Origin: Roseinatronobacter thiooxidans
GTDB taxonomy: Bacteria > Pseudomonadota > Alphaproteobacteria > Rhodobacterales > Rhodobacteraceae
Assembly: GCF_001870675.1 (NCBI RefSeq)
Contig: NZ_MEHT01000009.1
Location: 1-64,000 of the forward strand
DNA length: 64,000 nucleotides
Direction of reading: 5' to 3'
Position numbers and translations under genes: made by a program
Shown here: in pieces, positions 36,113 through 44,090 of the stretch
Layout: every line of letters begins with the position of its first letter
How positions within the stretch are numbered: position 1 is the first letter of the stretch
Notes under the pieces: model-generated
The model's database searches: none
The model's input: only the letters and a program-made list of their open reading frames with translations
What the model was told of the DNA's origin: nothing

Positions 36113-36625
36113 CTATTCTGCCGCCAGTTCCGGCGCGCCGCGAAAGGTGAGATCGTCAGGCGCGCGTGGCGTGCATTTCGACGGAACCGGCGGGCCACTT
36201 ATGGCAAGCAAGGCTTCCAGCCCTGAATTGCAGCTGACCAGCTCGGACAGATACAAGTCGTCCAGCGCCGAATAAAACGCATCCACCGCGCGCGCCAGAT
36301 GGGGGCGCATGACACAATGCGTTTTCAGCGGGCAGGTGTTGTGGTCCGAGAAGCACTCGATAAACGGCAGGCTGGATTCAAACGCGCGAAACACCGCGCC
36401 CACACTGATATTCTCTGCCGCGCGCGCAAGGTGGAAACCGCCATGCCGCCCGCGCAATGTGGTGATGAACCCTTCTTGCGCGAGTTTGTTGATAACCTGC
36501 GCCAGATGGTTTTCCGATGCATTGACGGCTTTGGCCGCATCTTGCTTGCGCACCAAGACATCCTTGTTGACCGCACAAAACATCAGTGTGCGCAACGCAA
36601 GATTGGTTCTTGTGGTCAATCGCAT
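36113..36625 (-). CDS. Rrf2-family regulator, NsrR-like
   Basis: 170 residues. Winged helix MRLTTRTNLALRTLMFCAV, NHLAQVINKLAQEGF and GRHGGFHLA match Rrf2 proteins, closest by eye to NsrR. The loop CFSDHNTCPLKTHC holds three cysteines spaced x6 and x5, a Fe-S ligand pattern. NsrR senses nitric oxide; a different redox signal is possible. Divergent from the sulfide:quinone-oxidoreductase-like gene, which it may control. The start at 36625 is the family start; a longer frame to 36706 is unlikely. Confidence 0.82.
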   Translation of the reverse strand: MRLTTRTNLALRTLMFCAVNKDVLVRKQDAAKAVNASENHLAQVINKLAQEGFITTLRGRHGGFHLARAAENISVGAVFRAFESSLPFIECFSDHNTCPLKTHCVMRPHLARAVDAFYSALDDLYLSELVSCNSGLEALLAISGPPVPSKCTPRAPDDLTFRGAPELAAE

Positions 36626-36715
36626 GTCAGCCGCTCCTTGGCGGCGGCCCAAGGGGGCTGCCACTATTTGGGTTTCTTCTTGCACGCAGTATCGTGAAAA
36701 CCGCACCCGCTGGCT

Positions 36716-36729
36716 TTGATCCGCATCAA
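36716..36729. promoter_or_regulatory. FNR-type binding site 1
   Basis: TTGAT-CCGC-ATCAA, a perfect FNR/FnrL/DNR consensus, lying 91 bp upstream of the NsrR-like start and 131 bp upstream of the SQR-like start. Confidence 0.75.
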
Positions 36730-36784
36730 ACCTGTCGCAGCTCTGTTGGGATATAATGTCGCAGGCAGAAATACTGGTTCATTT

Positions 36785-36798
36785 TTGATTTGAATCAA
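36785..36798. promoter_or_regulatory. FNR-type binding site 2
   Basis: TTGAT-TTGA-ATCAA, a second perfect site. Its centre is 41-42 bp before about 36833, and an AT-rich -10 region (TATATAAG near 36814-36821) follows, the arrangement of FNR-activated promoters. It likely drives the SQR-like gene under low oxygen or nitric oxide. Confidence 0.75.
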
Positions 36799-36859
36799 AG
36801 ATACGTTTAATCATATATAAGATTGTACGCATGTGTATACCGACAGATCGGGGGAGCGG

Positions 36860-38182
36860 ATGAAAGAATTGGAACAGATAACAGCCAGCCGCAGGGGGTT
36901 TCTTGGCTTGGCAACAGGCGGGGCGGCGCTGGCGCTTGGGGCAGGGCAGGCCGCACAGGCCGCGACCGTGCGTACAAATGCGCGCATCCTGATTCTTGGG
37001 GCGGGGGCAGGTGGTGCCGCAATCGCCAACCGCTTGACGGAACGTCTGGATGGCGCGCAGATCACCATTCTGGATGGCCGCCCGCAGCATTGGTACCAGC
37101 CCGGTTTCACACTGATCGCCTCTGGTCTGCGCAAAGCGGATTATGCCATCTCCTCGACCGAACAATGGTTGCCGCGCGGGATTAGCTATATCAACGAATA
37201 CGCCGCCGAACTGGACCCCGAGGCCAACCGCGTCACCACCACAGGCGGGCAGCGGATCGAATATGATTACCTGATCGTGGCAACAGGTCTGGTGCTGGAT
37301 TGGGACGCCATTGAAGGGTTTGACCTGAGCATGGTCGGCCCTGACAATGGCATATCCGCGCATTACGCAAGCCCGGAACTGGCCGAACTCAGCTGGCATG
37401 CGATGGATAAATTCACCTCTGAAGGGGGTGTCGGCATGTTCGGCCGCCCGGCCACCGAGATGAAATGCGCAGGCGCGCCCGTCAAGCTGTGCTTTCTGGC
37501 CGAAGATATCGCCACCACCAAAGGCAACCGCGCGGGATGCGAATTCGTCTATAACGCACAGGCGCAAAACCTGTTTGGCGTGCCAGTCATTCACCACCGC
37601 GTGCGCCAGATCATGGATGAGCGCGACATCACCTATCGCTACCAGCATGTGCTGAAAGGCATTGATCTGGGGGCAAAAACCGCAACCTACACCACGCCCG
37701 ACGGCGAGGTGACAGATAAGTGGGATTTCATCAACATCATCCCGCCCCAGCGCGCACCTGATGTTATCCGCAATTCCGGCCTGTCATGGGCCGATCGCTG
37801 GACCGATCAGGGCTGGATCGAGGTGGATATGCAGACCCTGCGCCATGCCCGCTACCCGAATGTCTTCGGGATTGGCGATATTGACGGGGTGCCCAAAGGC
37901 AAGACCGCCGCATCGGTCAAGTTCCACATCCCTGTGGTCGAGGATCACCTTGTCAGCGAGATTGCGGGCCGCGAAGGCACCCGCATCTATGATGGCTACA
38001 CATCCTGCCCGCTGATCACGCGGATTGGCCGCGCTATGCTGGTGGAATTCGACTATCAGGACAATCTGACCCCCTCTTTCCCCGGTGTGATCGCACCACT
38101 GGAAGAGTTGTGGATCTCCTGGCTGATGAAAGAAGTGGCGCTGAAGGCCACCTATAACGCCATGCTGCGCGGTCGCGCCTGA
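36860..38182 (+). CDS. Tat-exported sulfide:quinone oxidoreductase-like flavoprotein
   Basis: 440 residues. The N-terminus has a twin-arginine signal (ASRRGFLGLATGGAALALG, cut after QAAQA). An FAD Rossmann motif ILILGAGAGGAAIANRL follows. Two cysteines in KCAGAPVK (C203) and GYTSCPL (C383) match the redox pair of SQOR-type (type II) enzymes, supporting sulfide oxidation with quinone reduction. GGGGAGCGG before ATG 36860 sets the start. A signal peptide is unusual for SQRs. FNR sites lie upstream. Could act on another sulfur compound. Confidence 0.82.
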   Translation: MKELEQITASRRGFLGLATGGAALALGAGQAAQAATVRTNARILILGAGAGGAAIANRLTERLDGAQITILDGRPQHWYQPGFTLIASGLRKADYAISSTEQWLPRGISYINEYAAELDPEANRVTTTGGQRIEYDYLIVATGLVLDWDAIEGFDLSMVGPDNGISAHYASPELAELSWHAMDKFTSEGGVGMFGRPATEMKCAGAPVKLCFLAEDIATTKGNRAGCEFVYNAQAQNLFGVPVIHHRVRQIMDERDITYRYQHVLKGIDLGAKTATYTTPDGEVTDKWDFINIIPPQRAPDVIRNSGLSWADRWTDQGWIEVDMQTLRHARYPNVFGIGDIDGVPKGKTAASVKFHIPVVEDHLVSEIAGREGTRIYDGYTSCPLITRIGRAMLVEFDYQDNLTPSFPGVIAPLEELWISWLMKEVALKATYNAMLRGRA

Positions 38183-38197
38183 GGGAAACGGGGTACT

Positions 38198-38263
38198 GGG
38201 GGCTGCCGCCCCCTCGGCGGGCAAGCCCGCCTCACCCCTGCGAGTATTTAGGGCAAGAAAATG
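38198..38263 (+). repeat. Two-hairpin intergenic element, copy B
   Basis: Hairpin GGGGGC-TGCC-GCCCCC, hairpin GGCGGG-CAAG-CCCGCC, then TCACCCC and the 22-nt motif at 38242-38263 (starts GAGTATTTA, ends GCAAGAAAATG). Same order of parts as copy A at 6163-6225. It ends 28 bp before the next start codon. Confidence 0.7.
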
Positions 38264-38291
38264 CGATCTTGTCTTTAGAAAGGTCTAGAGA

Positions 38292-38648
38292 ATGGAAGAA
38301 TTCAGCTTCATGACGATCATCGCCGTGTTCGAAGAGATATTCGGCACGGGCTTGTTCTGGGCGATGGTGGTGGTCGCCGCCGTGATCACGCTGGCCTATC
38401 TGTATGTGCTGGTGCGCGACCGTGAAATGTCGATGCGCAAGTTTCTGCTGGCGCAAGTGTCGATGCCTGTGGGCGGTGCGGCCGCGGTCTGGTTTGTCAT
38501 GCTGATGACAAATTCCGGCTTTCGTGACATTGGCGGGCCGATTGACTGGCTGGTGCTGCTGGGCGTGTTTGGCGCGGGCGCTGTGGGCTTTGCGATCCTT
38601 GTCTATGTCGTGCAATCCTTTGTGCGGGGCAAGACAACAGACGCCTGA
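38292..38648 (+). CDS. Small membrane protein of unknown function
   Basis: 118 residues with three predicted membrane helices (about 20-42, 55-75 and 85-108) joined by a basic cytoplasmic loop (VRDREMSMRKFLLAQ). It resembles a short family seen in Rhodobacteraceae (possibly DUF5368), but I cannot confirm this by eye. Downstream of the SQR-like gene on the same strand, separated by the repeat element; it may be the membrane partner or simply a neighbour. Confidence 0.65.
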   Translation: MEEFSFMTIIAVFEEIFGTGLFWAMVVVAAVITLAYLYVLVRDREMSMRKFLLAQVSMPVGGAAAVWFVMLMTNSGFRDIGGPIDWLVLLGVFGAGAVGFAILVYVVQSFVRGKTTDA

Positions 38649-38751
38649 GGCCTCTGATCACAGATTGGCGGGTCGCCGCTCCTCCCAGTGCTGACCTGCC
38701 TGTCCGCCCGCGTCCTTCCTCCCAAAGGCGCGGGCTTTGGCATTTTCGGGC

Positions 38752-38780
38752 TTGGCAGGGTTACGTTGCGCGCCTATGGT
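38752..38780 (+). promoter_or_regulatory. Putative cysS promoter
   Basis: TTGGCA (38752-38757), 17-bp spacer, TATGGT (38775-38780). Predicted start of transcription at about 38787-38788, giving a leader of roughly 125 nt before cysS. The rest of the 264-bp spacer 38649-38912 shows no other gene. Confidence 0.4.
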
Positions 38781-38787
38781 CGCGCCC

Positions 38788-38832
38788 ATGAAGCGCTTGA
38801 CCCGCCCCATTTCCTACTGCATTTGCCGCTGA
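38788..38832 (+). CDS. Possible leaderless 14-residue upstream peptide with Cys-Ile-Cys
   Basis: ATG 38788 opens a 14-codon frame ending YCICR-stop, with two UGC cysteine codons just before the stop. Its ATG coincides with the predicted transcription start of cysS, so it would be leaderless. A Cys-rich leader before cysteinyl-tRNA synthetase suggests attenuation or translational control by cysteine supply. It could equally be chance: it has no Shine-Dalgarno and there is no clear terminator downstream. Confidence 0.25.
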   Translation: MKRLTRPISYCICR

Positions 38833-38912
38833 ACATATGGCGGGCGGTTTCGTGTCTTCTTTCTGATCAAGGACATCACCTTCCCGCCGGGCCTTGGCCC
38901 TGAGAGGACCGG

Positions 38913-40430
38913 ATGACACAGATCACATTGCACAATTCCCGCACACGCCGGAAAGAGCCGTTCACCCCCATCGACCCTGAAAATGTGCGGATGTATGTCT
39001 GCGGCCCCACGGTTTATGACCGCGCGCATCTGGGCAATGCGCGGCCTGTGGTGGTGTTTGATGTGCTGTATCGGCTGCTGCGCCATGTGTATGGCGACGG
39101 GAATGTGACCTATGTGCGCAATTTCACCGATGTGGATGACAAGATCAATGCGCGCGCGCGGGTGATGCAGGAAGCAGGCGATGCGCGGTCCTTGAATGAC
39201 ATCATCCGCGCGCTGACCGATGAGACGATTGGCTGGTATCATGCCGACATGGACGCCTTGGGCGCGTTGCGGCCCGACCACGCGCCGCGCGCGACGGAAT
39301 TCATCGTGCAGATGGTGGCGATGATCGAAGGGCTGATCGCAAAGGGCCATGCCTATGCGGCGGAAGGGCATGTGCTGTTCGATGTGCGCAGCTACCCCGA
39401 TTATGGCAAGCTGTCGGGCCGGTCGGTGGATGACATGATCGCAGGCGCGCGGGTGGAAGTGGCCCCTTACAAGCGCGACCCGATGGATTTTGTGCTGTGG
39501 AAGCCCTCGTCAGCGGAAGAACCGGGATGGGACGGGCCGGTTTGGGAAGGCAAAAGCATTGGGCAGGGGCGTCCGGGCTGGCATATCGAATGCTCGGCCA
39601 TGGCGCATGATATTCTTGGACCGGCCTTTGACATTCATGGTGGCGGGATTGATCTGCAATTCCCCCACCATGAGAACGAAATCGCGCAAAGCTGCTGCGC
39701 GCATCCCGACGCGGGGTTTGCGAATTTCTGGCTGCATAACGAGATGGTGCAGGTCGAGGGCAAGAAGATGTCCAAGTCTTTGGGCAATTTCTTTACCGTG
39801 CGGGATTTGCTCGATCAGGGCTGGCCGGGCGAGGTGATCCGGTTTGTGATGCTGTCGACGCATTACCGCAAGCCGATGGACTGGACGGAAGAGAAGGCGC
39901 GGGAGGCTATGGAAACTCTACGAACATGGGCCTACTCGGTACTTGGTGTTATGCCCAGTCAGGTAGATCCAGAATTCATGGAGGCTCTACAAGCAGATAT
40001 GAACACTTCCGACGCGCTCACCGTTCTCGGTGAACTGCATAAGTCTAATGATCGCGCTCGACTTGTAGCCAGCGCAAAATTAGTTGGTTTTGATTTATTA
40101 GCCATAGGCGAAAAATCTTGGGCGCGCCTTTTTGAGTTTAAAACTAACGATGGTAGATTCCTTTCAGAAGGAATTGATTATCAGCCGACAATTGGAGTTA
40201 TTGGATGGGGTGAAATCCCTTCCGAAGTGCATGATGTAATTGCAGATTTGGTGCATTTATGGTTGAGACATCGGCGAAACAAAGACTTTGAAAAAGCAGA
40301 TTCGCTTCGAGATTCTGCTGCACTTGCCGGGATTGAACTAAGAGCAACACGATCGAAAAATGGCATTAATGGTGGAACAGCATTTATTAAAAATGTAATT
40401 GACCCCGCCAAACTAGAGGCCCTCAAATGA
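38913..40430 (+). CDS. cysS: Cysteinyl-tRNA synthetase with an atypical 3' third
   Basis: 505 residues. Class I synthetase core is intact: [13 protein letters not shown], the HIGH-equivalent HLGN, zinc-site cysteines ([21 protein letters not shown]) and KMSKS (KKMSKSLGN). It charges tRNA-Cys. From about residue 332 on, the DALR/anticodon region departs from relatives in composition and codon use, although [12 protein letters not shown] and the closing DPAKLEALK still fit. The reading frame stays open. cimA overlaps the stop by 4 bp. See the segment entry below. Confidence 0.95.
   Translation: MTQITLHNSRTRRKEPFTPIDPENVRMYVCGPTVYDRAHLGNARPVVVFDVLYRLLRHVYGDGNVTYVRNFTDVDDKINARARVMQEAGDARSLNDIIRALTDETIGWYHADMDALGALRPDHAPRATEFIVQMVAMIEGLIAKGHAYAAEGHVLFDVRSYPDYGKLSGRSVDDMIAGARVEVAPYKRDPMDFVLWKPSSAEEPGWDGPVWEGKSIGQGRPGWHIECSAMAHDILGPAFDIHGGGIDLQFPHHENEIAQSCCAHPDAGFANFWLHNEMVQVEGKKMSKSLGNFFTVRDLLDQGWPGEVIRFVMLSTHYRKPMDWTEEKAREAMETLRTWAYSVLGVMPSQVDPEFMEALQADMNTSDALTVLGELHKSNDRARLVASAKLVGFDLLAIGEKSWARLFEFKTNDGRFLSEGIDYQPTIGVIGWGEIPSEVHDVIADLVHLWLRHRRNKDFEKADSLRDSAALAGIELRATRSKNGINGGTAFIKNVIDPAKLEALK
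39905..40400 (+). other. AT-rich, foreign-looking segment inside cysS
   Basis: By hand count 39901-40430 is about 44% G+C (several 60-base lines are 37-42%), while lines just before and after are about 58-63%. Rare-type codons (TTA, AGA, ATA, GTA) cluster here and nowhere nearby. The return to normal codons just before the stop points to a homologous replacement tract rather than a terminal fusion. Confidence 0.75.
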
Positions 40431-42055
40431 CCCGAGAGCGCCTCACCCTCTACGACACCACCCTGCGCGATGGCCAGCAGACGCAGGGTGTGCAATTCTC
40501 GACGGCGGAGAAGCACCAGATTGCCGCGATGCTCGACAGTCTTGGCATTGACTATATCGAAGGGGGTTGGCCCGGTGCGAACCCGACCGATTCCGAGTTT
40601 TTTGCCACCAAGCCCCAAACCAAGGCCATTTTCACAGCCTTCGGTATGACCAAGCGCGCGGGCCGGTCTGCTGAAAACGATGATGTGCTGGCAGCTGTGC
40701 TGAATGCGGGCACTCAGGCGGTCTGCCTTGTGGGCAAATGCCATGATTTCCATGTCACCACGGCTTTGGGCATTTCGCTGGAAGAGAACCTTGAGAATAT
40801 CGGCGCATCGGTCGCGCATTGCGTGGCGCAAGGGCGCGAGGCGCATTTCGATGCCGAGCATTTCTTTGACGGGTTCAAGGCCAACCCCGATTATGCGCTG
40901 GCGGCTTTGCATGCCGCGCATGATGCGGGCGCGCGTTGGGTGATCCTGTGCGACACCAATGGCGGCACCCTGCCAAGCGAGATTTCGGCCATCACCAAGG
41001 CGGTGATCGACAGTGGCATTGCGGGCGCGCATCTGGGCATTCATTGCCATGACGATACAGGACAGGCGGTGGCCTGCACCTTGGCGGCGGTGGAGGCGGG
41101 CGCGCGCCAGATACAGGGCACACTGAACGGGCTGGGCGAGCGGTGCGGCAATGCCAGCCTGACCACGCTGATCCCGACCTTGCTGCTGAAACCTGCCTAT
41201 GCCGAACGGTTTGAAACTGGTGTTTCCCATGATGCGCTGAAAACCCTGTTGCGGATTTCGCGCAAGCTGGATGATATTCTCAACCGCGTGCCGCAACGCA
41301 GCCTGCCCTATGTGGGGGCGTCGGCCTTTGCGCATAAGGCGGGGCTGCATGCCAGCGCCATTTTGAAAGACCCCAGCACTTATGAGCATATCGACCCCGC
41401 CGAGGTGGGGAATGCGCGTGTGGTGCCGATGTCCAATCAGGCGGGGCAATCGAACCTGCGGCTGCGCCTGACGGAAATGGGCATCAGCGTGGACAAGGGC
41501 GATACGCGCCTGTTCGATATTCTGGAACATGTCAAAGCGCGCGAGGATCAGGGCTATGCCTATGACAGCGCGCAGGCCAGTTTTGAATTGCTGGCGCGGC
41601 GCGCGCTGGGGCAGGTGCCGGATTTCTTTGAGGTCAAGCGCTACCGCGTCACGGTCGAGCGGCGCAAGAACAAGTATAACCAGATGGTCAGCCTGTCCGA
41701 GGCGGTGGTCGTGGTCAAGATCGGGGCCGAGAAGAAGCTGTCCGTCTCGGAATCGGTAGACAGCGAAGGCCATGATCGCGGGCCGGTGAATGCGCTGGCC
41801 AAGGCGCTGGCCAAAGACCTTGGCCCCTATCAGGCCGCGATTGACGATATGAAGCTGGTAGACTTCAAGGTGCGCATCACCCAAGGCGGGACCGAGGCCG
41901 TGACCCGCGTGATTATCGACAGCGAAGACGGGCAGGGGCGGCGCTGGTCCACTGTGGGCGTGTCGCCCAATATCGTCGATGCGAGTTTCGAGGCGCTGCT
42001 GGATGCGGTGGTGTGGAAGTTTTTACGCGATGGAGTGCGCCCATGTCCGAGTTGA
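40427..42055 (+). CDS. cimA: (R)-citramalate synthase
   Basis: 542 residues, DRE-TIM metallolyase family: [51 protein letters not shown], the LeuA-type regulatory dimer domain at the C-terminus (~400-540). It condenses pyruvate with acetyl-CoA to start isoleucine synthesis without threonine. The EGGWPG motif separates it from isopropylmalate synthases. ATGA overlap with cysS; overlaps the next gene by 13 bp. Confidence 0.93.
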   Translation: MTRERLTLYDTTLRDGQQTQGVQFSTAEKHQIAAMLDSLGIDYIEGGWPGANPTDSEFFATKPQTKAIFTAFGMTKRAGRSAENDDVLAAVLNAGTQAVCLVGKCHDFHVTTALGISLEENLENIGASVAHCVAQGREAHFDAEHFFDGFKANPDYALAALHAAHDAGARWVILCDTNGGTLPSEISAITKAVIDSGIAGAHLGIHCHDDTGQAVACTLAAVEAGARQIQGTLNGLGERCGNASLTTLIPTLLLKPAYAERFETGVSHDALKTLLRISRKLDDILNRVPQRSLPYVGASAFAHKAGLHASAILKDPSTYEHIDPAEVGNARVVPMSNQAGQSNLRLRLTEMGISVDKGDTRLFDILEHVKAREDQGYAYDSAQASFELLARRALGQVPDFFEVKRYRVTVERRKNKYNQMVSLSEAVVVVKIGAEKKLSVSESVDSEGHDRGPVNALAKALAKDLGPYQAAIDDMKLVDFKVRITQGGTEAVTRVIIDSEDGQGRRWSTVGVSPNIVDASFEALLDAVVWKFLRDGVRPCPS

Positions 42056-42768
42056 GACAAGACGAGGCTTTTCTGACGCTGTACACGGATCTGGCGCGCG
42101 AAGGGCCGGGGGCGGCGGCTGATCTGGGCTGGGCGCTGTCAGTGGCGGCCACGCCGCAAAACGCGCGCATCTGCGATGCGGGCTGTGGGTCGGGCGCGGA
42201 TACTGTCACGCTGGCCAAGGCGCGGCCCAAAGCGCAGATTGACGCGGTTGACCAGATCGCCCATTTCGTCGCGGCAGCGCAAAAGCGCGTGGCCCCGTTC
42301 GGCGCGCGGGTACAGGTGCGGCAGGGCGATATGGCAGCACTCTCTGGCCCTTATGACCTGATCTGGTGCGCGGGCGCGCTGTATTTTCTGGGGGTCACCG
42401 AAGGGCTTAGCCGCTGGCGCAGCGCGCTGGCACCGGATGGGGCGGTGGCGTTCTCTGAACCCTGCCTGTTGGCGCGCCCCTCTGCGGCCGCGCGCGCCTT
42501 CTGGGCCGAATATCCGCAGATCACCGATGTGGCGGGCATCCGGGCACGGGTAGCAGCGGCGGGCTACCGCGTCTTGGGCGAACAAATGCAGATCGGCGAC
42601 GCGTGGGAGGCGTATTATATCCCGATGGCCAAACGCATCGAGAAATTGCGCCCCAATGCGACAGGCCCGCTGGCCGAAGCTTTGGACGAGGCAGAGCGCG
42701 AGATTGCGCGCTGGCGCGCCGCCCCTTCGGAAATCGCCTATGCCTTGATGGTGGTCGCGCCGGAATGA
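42043..42768 (+). CDS. Class I SAM-dependent methyltransferase
   Basis: 241 residues. Motif I is ICDAGCGSGADTVTLAK, with the acidic DAVDQIA after strand 2 and DLIWCAGALYFLG as motif IV, so SAM binding is clear. A helical tail (EALDEAEREIARW) follows. The substrate is unknown. It overlaps cimA upstream and the squalene/phytoene-synthase-like gene downstream (ATGA), implying a functional pair with the latter. Confidence 0.85.
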   Translation: MSELRQDEAFLTLYTDLAREGPGAAADLGWALSVAATPQNARICDAGCGSGADTVTLAKARPKAQIDAVDQIAHFVAAAQKRVAPFGARVQVRQGDMAALSGPYDLIWCAGALYFLGVTEGLSRWRSALAPDGAVAFSEPCLLARPSAAARAFWAEYPQITDVAGIRARVAAAGYRVLGEQMQIGDAWEAYYIPMAKRIEKLRPNATGPLAEALDEAEREIARWRAAPSEIAYALMVVAPE

Positions 42769-43535
42769 CTGCGCTGGCCGAGAAACTGCGTCTTGGCGAC
42801 CCTGACCGCCACGCCGCCACTTTGGCCGCCCCCGAGGAGGAGCGCGCAAAGCTCTGGCCGCTTTATGGGTTTAACCTTGAAATTGCGCGCGCGCCTTGGA
42901 TGACGACAGAGCCGATGATCTCCGAGATGCGCTTGCAATTCTGGGCAGATGTGCTGGACGAGATCGACAGTGGCACGGCCCCGCGCGCCCATGAGGTGGC
43001 CAGCCCGTTGGCCGATCTGTGGCGCGCGTGCAATCTGCCATTGGCGCTGGGGCATGAGATGGTCGCGGCGCGGCGCTGGGATATCTACCGCGAACCCTTC
43101 GCAGATGAGGCCGCGTTCGAGCAGCATTTGCAGGCGACGAATGGCAATCTGATGTGGCTTGCAGCCATGTCGCTGGGGGCAGATCAGCGCGCAGAAGGGC
43201 CTGTGCGCGATATGGGCTATGCGGCAGGACTGGCCAACTGGCTTCTCGCTGTGCCCCGTCTGGAAGCAGCGGGGCGTATTCCGCTGGTCGATGGCCGCGA
43301 CAGCGCCGTTGCGGCGCTGGCACAAAGCGGTCTGCTGCGGCTAAAGCGCGCGCGGGCCAATCGGGGCTATGTGCCTGCCAATCTGTTGCCTGTGATGCTG
43401 ACAGGGTGGCAGGCGGGCGCTATTCTGAAAACCGCTGCCAGATCGCCGCATCTTGTGCAGGCGGGCCAACTGCAAGCGTCGGAATTCACACGCCGCGGCA
43501 GCCTTTTTCTGCGTGCGCTGACAGGGCGCTGGTAG
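42765..43535 (+). CDS. Squalene/phytoene synthase family protein, NDUFAF6-like
   Basis: 256 residues, all-alpha isoprenyl-synthase fold: KLWPLYGFNLEIARAPWMTTEPMISEMRLQFW, and NLPLALGHEMVAARRWDIY. The first Asp-rich motif is shortened (DVLDE) and the second (DxxxD) is missing in GLANWLLAVPRLEAAGR, so it is probably not a prenyl-condensing enzyme. The mitochondrial relative NDUFAF6 is a complex I assembly factor, a role consistent with the Mth938/NDUFAF3-like gene near by. Start ATG 42765 is coupled to the methyltransferase stop. Confidence 0.75.
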   Translation: MTALAEKLRLGDPDRHAATLAAPEEERAKLWPLYGFNLEIARAPWMTTEPMISEMRLQFWADVLDEIDSGTAPRAHEVASPLADLWRACNLPLALGHEMVAARRWDIYREPFADEAAFEQHLQATNGNLMWLAAMSLGADQRAEGPVRDMGYAAGLANWLLAVPRLEAAGRIPLVDGRDSAVAALAQSGLLRLKRARANRGYVPANLLPVMLTGWQAGAILKTAARSPHLVQAGQLQASEFTRRGSLFLRALTGRW

Positions 43536-43715
43536 GCAGGCTGGTGTGCTCACGTTAATTCGACCAGATGCTCTGGAAACCACGCGCGAATCCGCCCCCT
43601 CGCGGCTTGCCAATATCTGCCCCTGCCAGTAGGGTGCGCGCAAAATTACCCTTCGGCGCACGCCTTGGGGCAGCTTTCATGCCCGTTTTTCGGGTTCCAA
43701 CCGACAGGAGATTCC

Positions 43716-44039
43716 ATGTTCGTAACCCCCGCCTATGCGCAAGATGCCGGTGCCGCCGGTGGTCTGATTTCGATCATTCCCTTTATTCTGATCTTCGTGA
43801 TCATGTATTTCTTGCTGATCCGTCCCCAGCAGAAAAAGGTGAAAGAACATCAGGCGATGGTTGGCGCGTTGCGGCGTGGTGATCAGGTGGTCACGCAAGG
43901 CGGGATCATCGGCAAAGTGGTCAAGGTCAAGGAAGATGGCGAGGCAGAGGTCGAGATTGCAGAGGGCGTCAAGGTGCGCATCCTCAAGCAGACCATTGCC
44001 ACAGTCATGTCAAAGACAGAGCCTGCTGCGAAAGAATGA
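43716..44039 (+). CDS. yajC: Sec accessory protein YajC
   Basis: 107 residues: one helix (residues ~17-36, LISIIPFILIFVIMYFLLIR), then PQQKKVKEHQAMVGALRRGDQVVTQGGIIG, the YajC signature. Works with SecDF. ACAGGAG before ATG 43716 decides the start. Precedes secD by 51 bp. Confidence 0.96.
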   Translation: MFVTPAYAQDAGAAGGLISIIPFILIFVIMYFLLIRPQQKKVKEHQAMVGALRRGDQVVTQGGIIGKVVKVKEDGEAEVEIAEGVKVRILKQTIATVMSKTEPAAKE

Positions 44040-44090
44040 CGGCCTGAATACGGCCTGTCCTGAAATCTGAACACCGGGGGCTATGCTCTG

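Noticed and set aside
40181-41884. 567-codon open frame on the minus strand
   Set aside because: Antisense to cysS and cimA, whose protein motifs are unambiguous.
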